Below are positions 26,241 through 34,978 of a stretch of 43,658 nt of DNA, piece after piece. The notes below the pieces were generated by a model. That model was not told the origin of the DNA and searched no databases. It was given only the letters and a program-made list of their open reading frames with translations. The first letter of the stretch is position 1; each line of letters begins with the position of its first letter. Origin of the DNA: Bacteroidetes bacterium CG18_big_fil_WC_8_21_14_2_50_41_14 (GTDB lineage Bacteria; Bacteroidota; Bacteroidia; Bacteroidales; F082); assembly GCA_002771745.1 (NCBI GenBank), contig PCUL01000366.1, positions 1,127 to 44,784 of the forward strand, in the 5' to 3' direction. The position numbers and the translations under genes were made by a program.

Positions 26241-29165
26241 TTAGTAAATAATCAACTTAAGTGTTTCACTGTTGGCCTGTCCAATTCCTTTTAAAAAGTA
26301 AATTCCTGGTTGCCAGGTAATTTCACGGTTCACCACCCATGTTTCAGTGTTTGCAGGTACCGGTATTTCTTTTACAATTTGCCCCAGGTTGTTCATCACC
26401 TGAATTTTATCGAATTGATGACCTTCCGGCAGAGAAACATGGAAATTTCCATCGGACGGATTGGGGTAAACCCTCATTTTGCTTAATCCCAACGAGTTTC
26501 CGGGTATTCCAACCAGGCTGCTTACAGCAATATTGTCGATAAATATAGGATGACCTGCAAAACTAAAGGTTTCGAATCGAATACGTACCTGGTCGTTTCC
26601 GGCAAATGCCGACAAATCAAGGGTAATACAACTTGCTCCCCATCCTTCCAGACACCAGTCAGAAGCCACCGCCGGCCACCAATCATCGGTGGTTAATTCG
26701 TGCGTGGCAAAATTTCCGGTTCCATTTTCGGCATTGGCATAAATGCGGTTCCATGTAGTGCCACAATCGGCAGAAACCGAAACGATCAATGAGTCGCCTG
26801 CCTCGGCATAGTATTGAGCATAGGCATATTGAAACTCTAGTGAAGGAGTAGAGGTATTGGCTAAATTAAAAGGTGGCGAGATTAAAAAGTCGCGCTGCCC
26901 AATGGCGAAATATTCTCTGAAATTAATGCCCACAGAATGATTTCCCGGTGTAGTGCCTTCGGTTTCAAACACTTCCCAGGTAACGCCATCGTCTGGGTTT
27001 TCGATGGCCCATTCGTTGGCTTTCACACCATCTGTCTCAAAATCTTCCAGAAAATAAGGAGTGTTCCCTCCCGCTTTAATCATGTCGTCCTTTGTAGTGG
27101 TTGAGCTGCCATTGAGGTTGTTAGCGGTAAGCGTTACCTGATAATCGCCGGATAAATTAAATACGACTTCCGGATTTTGACTGTTGGCGCTGGTTCCATT
27201 CACATAGGTAATATCTGTAGGGACAAATTCCCAACTCCACTGATTGGGACTGTATTGCGTTAAGTCAGTAAATTGTACCGACTCGCCTAAACAAATGGCC
27301 TTTTTATCGGCAACAAAGTCTACCAGTGGCAATATGGTTGCGCTCACCGTTATGAATGATTCTTTGGTAATGCTATCGATACCGATGGCATTGTAAGCCA
27401 CGAGCTTAACGGGATAAACACCTTCGGTATTGTATTGAATGTTTTGGGGGGTTTCTTCAGTAGAGTTTGAAGGAATACCCCCATCAAAGGTCCAGTTCCA
27501 ATGGGTTGGGATACCTTCGGTGAGGTCGGTAAAGTTAACCGTTTCTCCAACGGGAATCAGGGTTTCATCCGACTCGAAATCACATACGGGTTGAGCTGCA
27601 AACGAAACACTTGCAATTTGGGTCTTCCATCCCCAGCCACCGTTTGAATATTCAGTGGTGTACCAAAATGAATTTCCATCCGTAGGATCAATCGACATCA
27701 TGGAATAATCGCCCCACCTGTCTACACCTGATTGAGATTTGGTACCGTCAAAAATAGACACCTCGTCAATATCCAGTATACCCAATCCGGCAGGAGCGCC
27801 GGAAGATTGGCCCGCGATGCGAATGGAGGGATAAGTAGTAGCACTCGACACGGAATATCCAACGGCGATATCGCCACCCTGGTTCATGGCCACCGATGCC
27901 ATCCACCGATTTTCACCATCGGCAGGGGCAAAGGTTCCTTGTTGGTAAATTGACCAGCCACTGCCATAGTTGCGTAATTCGTACCATCTTACTCCGGCCT
28001 TCCCATTTCCGGCATTCACGGTGTGATTGGTCACCATCACCTGATAATCGCCAAAATTGCGGTACTGCAACCGATACATCAGTCTTCCGGCCAAAGTGCT
28101 CAACGACTGGCTCGTACCTGGTTGCTGTATATTAAGTCCATTGGTCGAAAACGGCTGTGTTGGTAATGTATTCACCTGTAGAATAAAAGAATTGGTGGTG
28201 TTAACCCAATCAACATCTACCTCGTAAACACGTAGTACATTGTTTCCCATGTTAACCATGTAGGAGGGTGATCCTTCGGGAGGAAGCATCTCACCATCGG
28301 CATCAGCCGGTAAAAAACTGCTGTGGCTCGACCAGTTAGTGCCGATTACAAAAAAGATCATTTGTGCATCAGGATCGCCTGCCAGCATGGCATCGCGATC
28401 TAAGATGCTGATACCACCTCCTGAAAACCCGCCATTGCTAAATAAATTGGTGGTAAAATAGTAACCATCGGGCCAAACACCAAATTTTGGATAGTCGGGC
28501 ATGGCATCAAACTCAAAAGCATAACGATACCAGGCACCCAATGGATCACCTGTTTCGGAAACAGCCACCAGTTCATAAAACGGTCCGGATGGATAATTTG
28601 GAAGTGAAAATTGCGTGGCAATCCATCGGTCGCTGTATTCATCATACAATACAATCGGGTCTCCATCATTTGTACTCGACCAGGGTCCGGGAAAACCATC
28701 CCACAACGTGATGTTATCGGCAGGGCCATACATGAGATTTCCCTGTTTGTCCCAAATGGCGAATCCGCTGTTTACCATCTGGAAATAATGGTCAGTTCCT
28801 ACATCGCCATCGGTGTCGGGGGGAGCCACCCCGTAAGTGTTGGTAATTCCGCTAAAGTTTTGATTTACCTGTGGTGTTCCCGAAAACCAACGTGTTTCAT
28901 CCTGTAAAACAGGGTCTGGTCCGGTAGGAAGTGGTGTGTTCTCCAGTTCATTTGTCAGGTGAAGCTTATTGGGAACCACTTTCTCTTTCCAAGCTCTTTT
29001 GCGAACACCCATGGGGATGGGATCCACTTGTCCCAAAGGTCTTGACATATCAAAATGTACTGCCTTAGTTACTTTTTCAGGATGAATTTCCTGACCGGGC
29101 AGATTTAAGGTAAAACCACCCAATGCCAGTAGCATCAGCATCATGGTTGTAAATTGTATTTTCAT
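26241..29165 (-). CDS. Large secreted protein with PKD repeats and T9SS type A sorting domain (paralogue 2)
   Basis: The protein has 974 residues and the same architecture as its neighbour at 23164-26064: signal peptide (MKIQFTTMMLMLLALGGFTL), the unknown N-terminal domain (GVAPPDTDGDVGTDHYFQMV, DGDPIVLYDEYSDRWIATQF, DYPKFGVWPDGYYFTTNLF), two PKD domains (VNFTDLTEGIPTHWNWTFDG, LTQYSPNQWSWEF), an anchor-J-like domain (TPGNHSVGINF, HPIFIDNIAVSS) and a T9SS type A tail (MRVYPNPSDGNFHVSLPEGH). Long identical stretches alternate with diverged ones, so the two arose by tandem duplication. Separate promoter boxes suggest independent expression. Confidence 0.9.
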   Translation of the reverse strand: MKIQFTTMMLMLLALGGFTLNLPGQEIHPEKVTKAVHFDMSRPLGQVDPIPMGVRKRAWKEKVVPNKLHLTNELENTPLPTGPDPVLQDETRWFSGTPQVNQNFSGITNTYGVAPPDTDGDVGTDHYFQMVNSGFAIWDKQGNLMYGPADNITLWDGFPGPWSSTNDGDPIVLYDEYSDRWIATQFSLPNYPSGPFYELVAVSETGDPLGAWYRYAFEFDAMPDYPKFGVWPDGYYFTTNLFSNGGFSGGGISILDRDAMLAGDPDAQMIFFVIGTNWSSHSSFLPADADGEMLPPEGSPSYMVNMGNNVLRVYEVDVDWVNTTNSFILQVNTLPTQPFSTNGLNIQQPGTSQSLSTLAGRLMYRLQYRNFGDYQVMVTNHTVNAGNGKAGVRWYELRNYGSGWSIYQQGTFAPADGENRWMASVAMNQGGDIAVGYSVSSATTYPSIRIAGQSSGAPAGLGILDIDEVSIFDGTKSQSGVDRWGDYSMMSIDPTDGNSFWYTTEYSNGGWGWKTQIASVSFAAQPVCDFESDETLIPVGETVNFTDLTEGIPTHWNWTFDGGIPSNSTEETPQNIQYNTEGVYPVKLVAYNAIGIDSITKESFITVSATILPLVDFVADKKAICLGESVQFTDLTQYSPNQWSWEFVPTDITYVNGTSANSQNPEVVFNLSGDYQVTLTANNLNGSSTTTKDDMIKAGGNTPYFLEDFETDGVKANEWAIENPDDGVTWEVFETEGTTPGNHSVGINFREYFAIGQRDFLISPPFNLANTSTPSLEFQYAYAQYYAEAGDSLIVSVSADCGTTWNRIYANAENGTGNFATHELTTDDWWPAVASDWCLEGWGASCITLDLSAFAGNDQVRIRFETFSFAGHPIFIDNIAVSSLVGIPGNSLGLSKMRVYPNPSDGNFHVSLPEGHQFDKIQVMNNLGQIVKEIPVPANTETWVVNREITWQPGIYFLKGIGQANSETLKLIIY

Positions 29166-29330
29166 GTTTAATAGTTAAGTTATTTAGTTAATCTTGACTA
29201 ACAGGCAAAAGGCGACTTCTTGCTTTCATTAGCTAGCTGGTGGAGTGCCTATTACTCAACTTAGTAATAAGAGATTTTGCGAAGGAACACCATAATTCAT
29301 TCTACCTCTGTTAATGAAATGTTAAAGTGG

Positions 29331-29338
29331 CAAAGATA
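29331..29338 (-). promoter_or_regulatory. -7 promoter box of secreted-protein paralogue 2
   Basis: TATCTTTG on the minus strand fits TAnnTTTG. The leader to the start at 29165 would be about 160 bases. The rest of the 29166-29509 gap shows no gene. Confidence 0.45.
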
Positions 29339-29509
29339 CAATATTCAATCTTACTACTTATACCGTTCTGAGCCTCATGCCCCTGCATGACAAGAAAAAA
29401 GGGAAAAAGGGTGCATGGGGTATTAACTATCATGTTTTCATCCATCAGGGGTCATCACGATCTCTTTCTATCCAATCCGGAAATCATCAATAAAAAAACA
29501 CCAACTTTG

Positions 29510-29517
29510 TAACTTTG
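29510..29517 (+). promoter_or_regulatory. -7 promoter box of the sigma-factor cluster
   Basis: TAACTTTG fits TAnnTTTG and lies 28 bases before ATG at 29545. This argues against any earlier start for the sigma factor. No -33 TTG is clear. Confidence 0.5.
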
Positions 29518-29544
29518 TTCTATTCCTGTCGTCTCCTTGCAAAT

Positions 29545-30054
29545 ATGTCAAAAGAACTTTTCGATACACACATCATTCCGGTACAAAATAAAATGTACCG
29601 ATACGCGCTGTCGATACTTAAAACGCCCGACAATGCACACGATGTGGTACAGGAATGTTTAATGAAAATCTGGAAAAAAAGACACATGATTGCAACCATC
29701 GACAATCCCGAATCCTGGGCCATGCGCATCACCCGTAACCAATGCTACGACTGGGTGAAGGTAAACCGATTCAGTTTACTCAATGTGCCTCCGATGGAAC
29801 AGGCCGACACCCAACAAACCGATGAAGGTCTGCTGACAAGCGATCGCCAGAGGTGGTTAAGCCGGATTATCAATGATCTTCCGCCAAAACACCGCGAAGT
29901 GTTTCACTTGCGTGAAGTGGAAGAACTGTCATACCAGGAAATCGCCGACATTCTTTCGTTAACTCTCTCGGAGGTAAAGATTTCACTCTTCAGAACCAGG
30001 GTAAAAATCAAAGACCAAATCACTAAAATAGATGCATATGGACTCGCGAACTAA
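29545..30054 (+). CDS. ECF-type RNA polymerase sigma factor
   Basis: The protein has 169 residues with sigma-70 region 2 at about residues 10-75 (MYRYALSILKTPDNAHDVVQ, LMKIWKKRHMI, NPESWAMRITRNQCYDWVK) and region 4 at about 110-160 (INDLPPKHREVFHLREVEEL, SYQEIADILSLTLSEVKISL). No region 3 separates them, as is typical for extracytoplasmic-function sigma factors. It is the first gene of a compact rightward cluster. The next gene overlaps it by 23 bases and encodes the probable anti-sigma factor. It should direct transcription of this cluster and perhaps other loci; the signal is unknown. Confidence 0.93.
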   Translation: MSKELFDTHIIPVQNKMYRYALSILKTPDNAHDVVQECLMKIWKKRHMIATIDNPESWAMRITRNQCYDWVKVNRFSLLNVPPMEQADTQQTDEGLLTSDRQRWLSRIINDLPPKHREVFHLREVEELSYQEIADILSLTLSEVKISLFRTRVKIKDQITKIDAYGLAN

Positions 30055-30475
30055 TCAATTACTCGAAAAGTACTGGCGGGCCGAAACCACCCCGGAAGAA
30101 GAAAAACTCTTGAAAGAACTCATGTCTTCGGACCCTGATTCATCAGATCAAACACATTACTTTGAAGCTATTTCGAATTTAAAACATCAAAAACCCGAAT
30201 TTGCGTTTCAACACCCCGGCAAACAGATTCGCAGGATGTGGTACACAGTTGCAGCATCGCTAATCATTGGTATTGTGGTTGTGAGTGGGCTTTTTCGCTA
30301 TAACTATACCCAAGCGGCCTACAATGTTAACGATCCGGATAAAGCGTTCGAAATAACACGCCAGGCCCTGATGATGGTCTCCGATGGATTAAACGAAGGA
30401 AAAAATTATTCAACCATCCAACTACAACAGCTAAACAAACCAAAGGAGATTTTAAGCGGAGACAACAATAAATAA
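30032..30475 (+). CDS. Probable anti-sigma factor (single membrane helix)
   Basis: The protein has 147 residues. The cytoplasmic N-terminus includes LLEKYWRAETTPEEEKLLKE, a zinc-free anti-sigma-like helix often seen at the start of Bacteroidota regulators. One membrane helix (MWYTVAASLIIGIVVVSGLF, about 70-90) leads to a short outer part without a recognised domain. Position directly behind, and overlapping, the sigma gene is the main evidence for function. The outer part is much shorter than in FecR-type anti-sigma factors. ATG at 30038 is a possible alternative start. Confidence 0.7.
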   Translation: MHMDSRTNQLLEKYWRAETTPEEEKLLKELMSSDPDSSDQTHYFEAISNLKHQKPEFAFQHPGKQIRRMWYTVAASLIIGIVVVSGLFRYNYTQAAYNVNDPDKAFEITRQALMMVSDGLNEGKNYSTIQLQQLNKPKEILSGDNNK

Positions 30476-30505
30476 CATACTTAAACTATTAATAAAACTA
30501 AAAAC

Positions 30506-31024
30506 ATGAAAAAATCAATCTTAATCATCACGTTCGCGTTTCTTGCAGTCGGAGTTTTTGCACAGGGAAACGTAATTACTTCTTACTTTAATCAATATGC
30601 CGACAACGACAACTTCACCAAAGTTTCTGTCAGCAGTAAAATGTTCTCGATGTTTACCGAGATGGAAGCCGGCAGTGAATCTGAAAAGGAATTTATGACG
30701 GCTGTAAGCAAATTGAAAGGGTTGAAAATTGTGATGGCCGACAGCCTTCCTGATGCGATGCAACTTTACAAAAAAGCGATTGCGGATGTCGGGAAAGCGG
30801 GTTATGATGAACTTATGACCGTAAGCGATCCGGATCAAAGTATGTTGTTCTCGATAAAAGAAAACAAAGGCATTATCGAAGAACTGATCATGGTAGTTGG
30901 TGGTGGAAATAAATTTGTACTTTTAAGCCTGTATGGCGAAATTGATTTAAAGAACATTTCAAAGATCGCACAACAAATGAAAGTAGAAGGACTTGAGAAC
31001 CTTGGCAGAATGCACCATGAGTAG
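30506..31024 (+). CDS. DUF4252 domain protein, copy 1
   Basis: The protein has 172 residues. The signal peptide MKKSILIITFAFLAVGVFAQ is followed by a DUF4252 domain: YFNQYADNDNFTKVSVSSKMF, KLKGLKIVMAD, YDELMTVSDPDQSMLFSIKENKG, IEELIMVVGGGNKFVLLSLYGEIDL. No Cys is present at the cleavage site, so it is probably soluble in the periplasm. DUF4252 proteins commonly stand next to ECF sigma/anti-sigma pairs in Bacteroidota, and their function is not known. The following gene is a paralogue. Confidence 0.88.
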   Translation: MKKSILIITFAFLAVGVFAQGNVITSYFNQYADNDNFTKVSVSSKMFSMFTEMEAGSESEKEFMTAVSKLKGLKIVMADSLPDAMQLYKKAIADVGKAGYDELMTVSDPDQSMLFSIKENKGIIEELIMVVGGGNKFVLLSLYGEIDLKNISKIAQQMKVEGLENLGRMHHE

Positions 31025-31535
31025 TTACAAAATCATATTTCTGTTGTTCCTGACGGGGTTGATTCAACCCCTTTGGGCGCAACAAGAATCCATTAAGGAA
31101 TATGCCGATTCGACCAAAACACGCACTTATTGCCTTTATCCCAGCACACTTCGTATGCTCGATCCCACCCGAAACCCCAACTTCTATCAGGTGGTGAACA
31201 ACATCGAAAAACTGGTGATTTACACACTCGACTCCACCGCTGTCGCGGATAAATCATACCTGAAAATGTTGCAAGGTTACCAGGCATCAGGGTATGAGGA
31301 ATTTGCTGCTATGTATGGCGGGAAGAACCAGTTTTTTCTTTATGGTCGCGAAAAAAACCAGGGAGGAAACTATGTAGGCATCTTTCAGCAGGAAGATCAA
31401 ATGCAAGCCTTTTACCTGAGCGGGCAAGTAGAATGGAGCAAAATTCCAACGTTGATCCAAAATCTGCAAAAAGGCGACCTGATTAATATCTTTCAAATAA
31501 AATCCCAACAAAGTGGCCACAACCCTCACGATTAA
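31017..31535 (+). CDS. DUF4252-like protein, copy 2
   Basis: The protein has 172 residues. A signal peptide (MSSYKIIFLLFLTGLIQPLWA) is followed by a region parallel to copy 1 (LRMLDPTRNPNFYQVVNNIEKL, YEEFAAMYGGKNQFFLYGRE, MQAFYLSGQVEWSKIPTLIQ). It is more diverged than copy 1, so the DUF4252 call is weaker. ATG at 31017 overlaps the previous stop by 8 bases and sits at the signal peptide; an earlier start at 30993 is unlikely. The end overlaps the ABC ATPase gene by 23 bases. Confidence 0.75.
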   Translation: MSSYKIIFLLFLTGLIQPLWAQQESIKEYADSTKTRTYCLYPSTLRMLDPTRNPNFYQVVNNIEKLVIYTLDSTAVADKSYLKMLQGYQASGYEEFAAMYGGKNQFFLYGREKNQGGNYVGIFQQEDQMQAFYLSGQVEWSKIPTLIQNLQKGDLINIFQIKSQQSGHNPHD

Positions 31536-32415
31536 CAACCTGACCAAGAAATTTGGTCGTTTAACTGCCGTTAATAAACTGTCGCTGACCATCGAAAGCG
31601 GACAGATTTTTGGGATACTTGGCCCCAACGGAAGTGGAAAAACCACCACTTTGGGCATGATTCTCGATGTCGTGGCCCCAACCGATGGTCATTATAGTTG
31701 GTTTAACAACACACCCAACGAAGAGGCCAGAAAAAAAATAGGCTCCATCCTCGAATCGCCCTGTTTCTATCCCTACCTCACCGCAGTTCAAAACCTGAAA
31801 ATCACGGCACACATCAAACAATGCGGAACCTCAAATATTGAGGAGGTACTGAAACAGGTGAACCTGTACGAACGTAGAAACGACAAATTTAAGACCTACA
31901 GCCTGGGAATGAAACAACGACTCAGCATTGCATCCGCGTTACTCAGCAATCCACCGGTGCTCATCCTGGATGAACCCACCAACGGACTTGACCCTGAAGG
32001 AATTGCCGAAGTCAGGGACCTCATTACCCGGGTAGCCCAACAGGGTAAAACCATCATCATGGCCAGCCATTTGCTCGATGAAGTACAAAAAGTATGCACT
32101 CATTTCTGTGTGCTGCGCAAAGGGGTGAAAATACATGAAGGTCTGGTAAAAGAAACCCTGGAAGAACTGAACAAAGTAGAAATATCAGCAGATTTCGACC
32201 AGGATCAGCTCACGAATATCCTGTATGATTTTGCAGGCACCGAAGAAATAAAAGCCAATGGCAACGGTGCCTTGCTGGTAACCCTTAAACCCGGATTTAC
32301 TTCCCACGAAATCAACAGCCATTGTTTTGCCAACCATGTCACCCTTAAAAGACTGCTCACCCAGACCAATACGCTGGAAAAAGAATTTCTTAAAATCCTC
32401 AAAGAACATGATTGA
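31513..32415 (+). CDS. ABC transporter ATP-binding protein
   Basis: The ATPase subunit has 300 residues. Walker A LGPNGSGKTTT (about 36-46), signature YSLGMKQRLSIASAL, Walker B VLILDEPTNGLDPEG, and the switch His in IIMASHLLDEV are all intact. A C-terminal ~85-residue extension follows, as in gliding/antibiotic/peptide-type exporters. The start is GTG at 31513 (MATTLTINNLTKKFG). It overlaps both neighbours: the DUF4252 copy upstream, and the permease start by 8 bases. ATPase and permease form one ABC-2-type complex in the inner membrane. Confidence 0.95.
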   Translation: MATTLTINNLTKKFGRLTAVNKLSLTIESGQIFGILGPNGSGKTTTLGMILDVVAPTDGHYSWFNNTPNEEARKKIGSILESPCFYPYLTAVQNLKITAHIKQCGTSNIEEVLKQVNLYERRNDKFKTYSLGMKQRLSIASALLSNPPVLILDEPTNGLDPEGIAEVRDLITRVAQQGKTIIMASHLLDEVQKVCTHFCVLRKGVKIHEGLVKETLEELNKVEISADFDQDQLTNILYDFAGTEEIKANGNGALLVTLKPGFTSHEINSHCFANHVTLKRLLTQTNTLEKEFLKILKEHD

Positions 32416-33235
32416 TGCAATTAAACTTGAATGGTTAAAAATCAGAAACTACCGTGTATTCTGGATTTTATTGGGCATGTACTTGTTGGCACTGACTATT
32501 ATTGCCGCAGGCGGGGTGTTTTTTCTTGAATGGCTTAAAAGCCTGGGTGCTGATTTTAATGGCATCGATCCCACCATCGTACCCATTTATGATTTCCCCG
32601 ACATCTGGCAAAACATGACCTACCTGGGTAGTTTTGTTAAAATCCTGCTGGCTTTTGTGGTCATTATCTCCGTGAACAACGATATCACATACAACACGTT
32701 GCGACAGAATATTGTGGATGGTATCAGTAAAAAAAAATACCTCCTCAGTAAACTCATTTTTATTATTGTTCTGGCGGGTATCAGTACCTTATTTTTATTT
32801 TTCACGGGAATGATTACCGGCACAATATACTCGCATGTATGGGAAGCACGCTTTATTTTTGACGAACTGGAATTTTTAGGCGCTTACTTTTTCGATATCA
32901 TTGTTTATTGTTCGCTGGCCTTTTTGTTATCGCTTATCATCAAAAAAGCAGGTTTTGTTATCGTGGTGTTATTTCTGTATACCATGATGTTTGAGCCGGT
33001 GGCCAGTGCCATTTTAACCAACGCCCCCTATTTTAGAGACAGCTTTTGGTCAGGGCTGGTAGCTTTCTTTCCGATTCAATCGCTCAACAACCTGATTACC
33101 GTTCCTTTTGGCAGGTATGTTTTTATGGAAATCCAGGACAATATTCCGCTTAAAACCATAGCCATTGCAAGTGGTTGGTTGGTTTTTTATCTCACGATGA
33201 TTATCACCATTCTTTCTAAGCGAGACCTGAAATAA
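32408..33235 (+). CDS. ABC-2-type transporter permease
   Basis: The protein has 275 residues and about six membrane helices: an N-terminal one after MIDAIKLEWLKIRNYRVFW, a pair around ILLAFVVIISVNND and LIFIIVLAGISTLFLFF, two more in IIVYCSLAFLLSLI and AGFVIVVLFLYTMMF, and a last one in IAIASGWLVFYLTMIITIL. ITYNTLRQNIVDGISKKKYL is the cytoplasmic segment typical of this class. ATG at 32408 overlaps the ATPase stop by 8 bases. An export role is likely; the substrate is unknown. The end runs directly into a GNAT remnant. Confidence 0.88.
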   Translation: MIDAIKLEWLKIRNYRVFWILLGMYLLALTIIAAGGVFFLEWLKSLGADFNGIDPTIVPIYDFPDIWQNMTYLGSFVKILLAFVVIISVNNDITYNTLRQNIVDGISKKKYLLSKLIFIIVLAGISTLFLFFTGMITGTIYSHVWEARFIFDELEFLGAYFFDIIVYCSLAFLLSLIIKKAGFVIVVLFLYTMMFEPVASAILTNAPYFRDSFWSGLVAFFPIQSLNNLITVPFGRYVFMEIQDNIPLKTIAIASGWLVFYLTMIITILSKRDLK

Positions 33236-33435
33236 TTGAGTATGGTTTTGCCACCTGGGACATTGACCGGATATTTGCCCGTCCTTTTGGATCGAACGTG
33301 GCATCACAGCTGGTGCTAAAAAGAAACGGAATGAAGCTGGAAGCCAAACTTGAGCACACAATTTGGAAAAATAACCGGTACGAGGATGAACTGATTTTCG
33401 CCATTCGACGTCACGATAAAAATGATCGTTCATGA
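33235..33435 (+). pseudogene. C-terminal fragment of a RimJ/RimL-type GNAT acetyltransferase
   Basis: The frame reads IEYGFATWDIDRIFARPFGS, then NVASQLVLKRNGMKLEAKLE, then HTIWKNNRYEDELIFAIRR and stops with TGA at 33433-33435. This is the distinctive last third of GNAT proteins: the NxASQ acetyl-CoA contact and the DELIFAIRR ending. The N-terminal two thirds are missing: the frame starts at the last base of the permease stop codon and a stop occurs just upstream. The remnant suggests a deletion between the permease and an old acetyltransferase gene. The DUF418 start ATG overlaps its stop by 4 bases. Confidence 0.8.
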
Positions 33436-34631
33436 TAAGCCCGACCATTGAAATAACAGCCGTAAAGCCTCAAAACAGGATTGCCTCTCTTGATATTCTT
33501 CGTGGTTTTGCCTTGTTGGGGATTGCAATGGTCAATATCCTGGGATTTAACGCTTCTTTTTTTGATTTTGGTGGGTTCTATAGCCAGCTACCCGACCCTT
33601 CACAAGTACACTTTTACGAAGTATTCATTGGTCTTTTCGCTGATAAATTCATTTTTTTGTTCAGCTTTTTATTTGGATATGGTATCTGGATTCAATACCA
33701 CCGCTTTACTGTCAAACAGGGTCACTTTTACGCATTCTTTATCAGGAGAATGGGTTTTCTGTTGTTGTTTGGAATGGCTCATGTTCTGTTTTTATGGGCA
33801 GGTGATATCCTTATACCCTATGCCATTGCCGGGATGATTGTGTTGGCGCTTCGCAAATTTTCAAATACCATGTTGCTCACCCTGGCCGCTTTCTTTTATT
33901 TCTTCGTTATTTTCTGGTTAACTATTTCGGTATGGATTCCACTTCCCAATGCTCTTTCATCCACTTGTCCGGAATGCATGGGTCAGGCAATGGATGTTTA
34001 TGCCCATGGCAACTATCTGTCTGTTCTCAATCTCCGGTTAATAGAGTACTCCGCCTTCATTCCGGTGAACCTGATTTACTATTTTCCAAAAATCATGGGC
34101 ATCACACTTTTTGGATTTGTTGCTTCAAGACTGCAATTGCACCTGAAATTCGAACAACAAAGAAGGGTGTGGTTATGGATAACCTGTGTAATTCTTGCAG
34201 TAGGTTGTTTGGCTTACCTGTATTATGAAAACCTGGTGATGACCATTATTTCACCTGAAAGTGAATTTCTTACTGCTGCGTATATGCTTGGATATGAAAT
34301 AATGAATCTTTTTTTAGCCTCAGGTTACATCCTTGCGATCTTACTCATGTGTTCATTCAAAGCGTCCCGATTAATCCTTAAACCTCTTAGCTATCCCGGC
34401 AGGATGTCGCTTACCAATTATTTAATGCAATCGATTCTCTTTGGATTTCTATTTTATGGATGGGGTCTGGGATTCTTTGGTTGGCAGAACCCGGCACAAA
34501 TTGAGATCTTCGCCATTTTAATATTTCTATTGGAAGTTTTAACGAGCTATTTTTGGTTGCAAAAATTTGAACAGGGGCCACTGGAACATCTTTGGAAAAA
34601 ACTTAGCTATCGCAATTTAAGCCGGAGGTAA
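33432..34631 (+). CDS. DUF418 family membrane protein
   Basis: The inner-membrane protein has 399 residues and about ten hydrophobic segments. It opens with RIASLDILRGFALLGIAMVN, the usual start of DUF418/YeiB-like proteins, and the C-terminal DUF418 domain contains LSYPGRMSLTNYLMQSILFG and GPLEHLWKKLSY. Function is unknown; some relatives resemble acyltransferases. The start at 33432 overlaps the GNAT fragment stop, so it was probably once translated together with it. It may be the last gene of the sigma-factor cluster. Confidence 0.92.
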   Translation: MISPTIEITAVKPQNRIASLDILRGFALLGIAMVNILGFNASFFDFGGFYSQLPDPSQVHFYEVFIGLFADKFIFLFSFLFGYGIWIQYHRFTVKQGHFYAFFIRRMGFLLLFGMAHVLFLWAGDILIPYAIAGMIVLALRKFSNTMLLTLAAFFYFFVIFWLTISVWIPLPNALSSTCPECMGQAMDVYAHGNYLSVLNLRLIEYSAFIPVNLIYYFPKIMGITLFGFVASRLQLHLKFEQQRRVWLWITCVILAVGCLAYLYYENLVMTIISPESEFLTAAYMLGYEIMNLFLASGYILAILLMCSFKASRLILKPLSYPGRMSLTNYLMQSILFGFLFYGWGLGFFGWQNPAQIEIFAILIFLLEVLTSYFWLQKFEQGPLEHLWKKLSYRNLSRR

Positions 34632-34978
34632 TCCAATCAATAATTAAATCTTCCTGAATATACGGCGATGTTATTGCTCCGGGGTTTCGTCTTTAGTGAA
34701 GCGCTCACATTTAAACGATCCTACCTATAATTGTCTACTCTGTGCAATAAAATTTAAGGTAGCTAGTTTATCAGTTTGGTTGCAAGCAGAATAAAAAATT
34801 AAAAAAAAATATTAAACAGGGTACCACGTATAAAAAAATAAATAATTTAGCCCGCTTGGAACCAGCATTTGAATTGGCTTTTATAATGGTTAAAATACAC
34901 TATTAAATTGATTTTTTTCTACCAATCAATGCGCTCAACACGAAAATTAAGAATTGAAAAGTAATAATCTATATCAAA
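34632..34978. other. AT-rich intergenic region
   Basis: About 350 bases with A runs (a nine-A tract near 34801) and no credible gene or clear promoter box. Nothing further is seen. Confidence 0.4.

Noticed and set aside
23790-29165. Antisense frames inside the two T9SS proteins
   Set aside because: They follow the codon pattern of the sense genes, have no family match, and occur at parallel positions in both paralogues.
29385-29430. Possible terminator around CATGCCCCTGCATG and GCATGGGG
   Set aside because: The arms pair poorly and the site lies between divergent genes, where a terminator is not needed.
34795-34870. A-rich tract as a possible replication or bent-DNA origin
   Set aside because: No DnaA-box cluster or origin-associated gene is nearby; it is ordinary AT-rich intergenic DNA.
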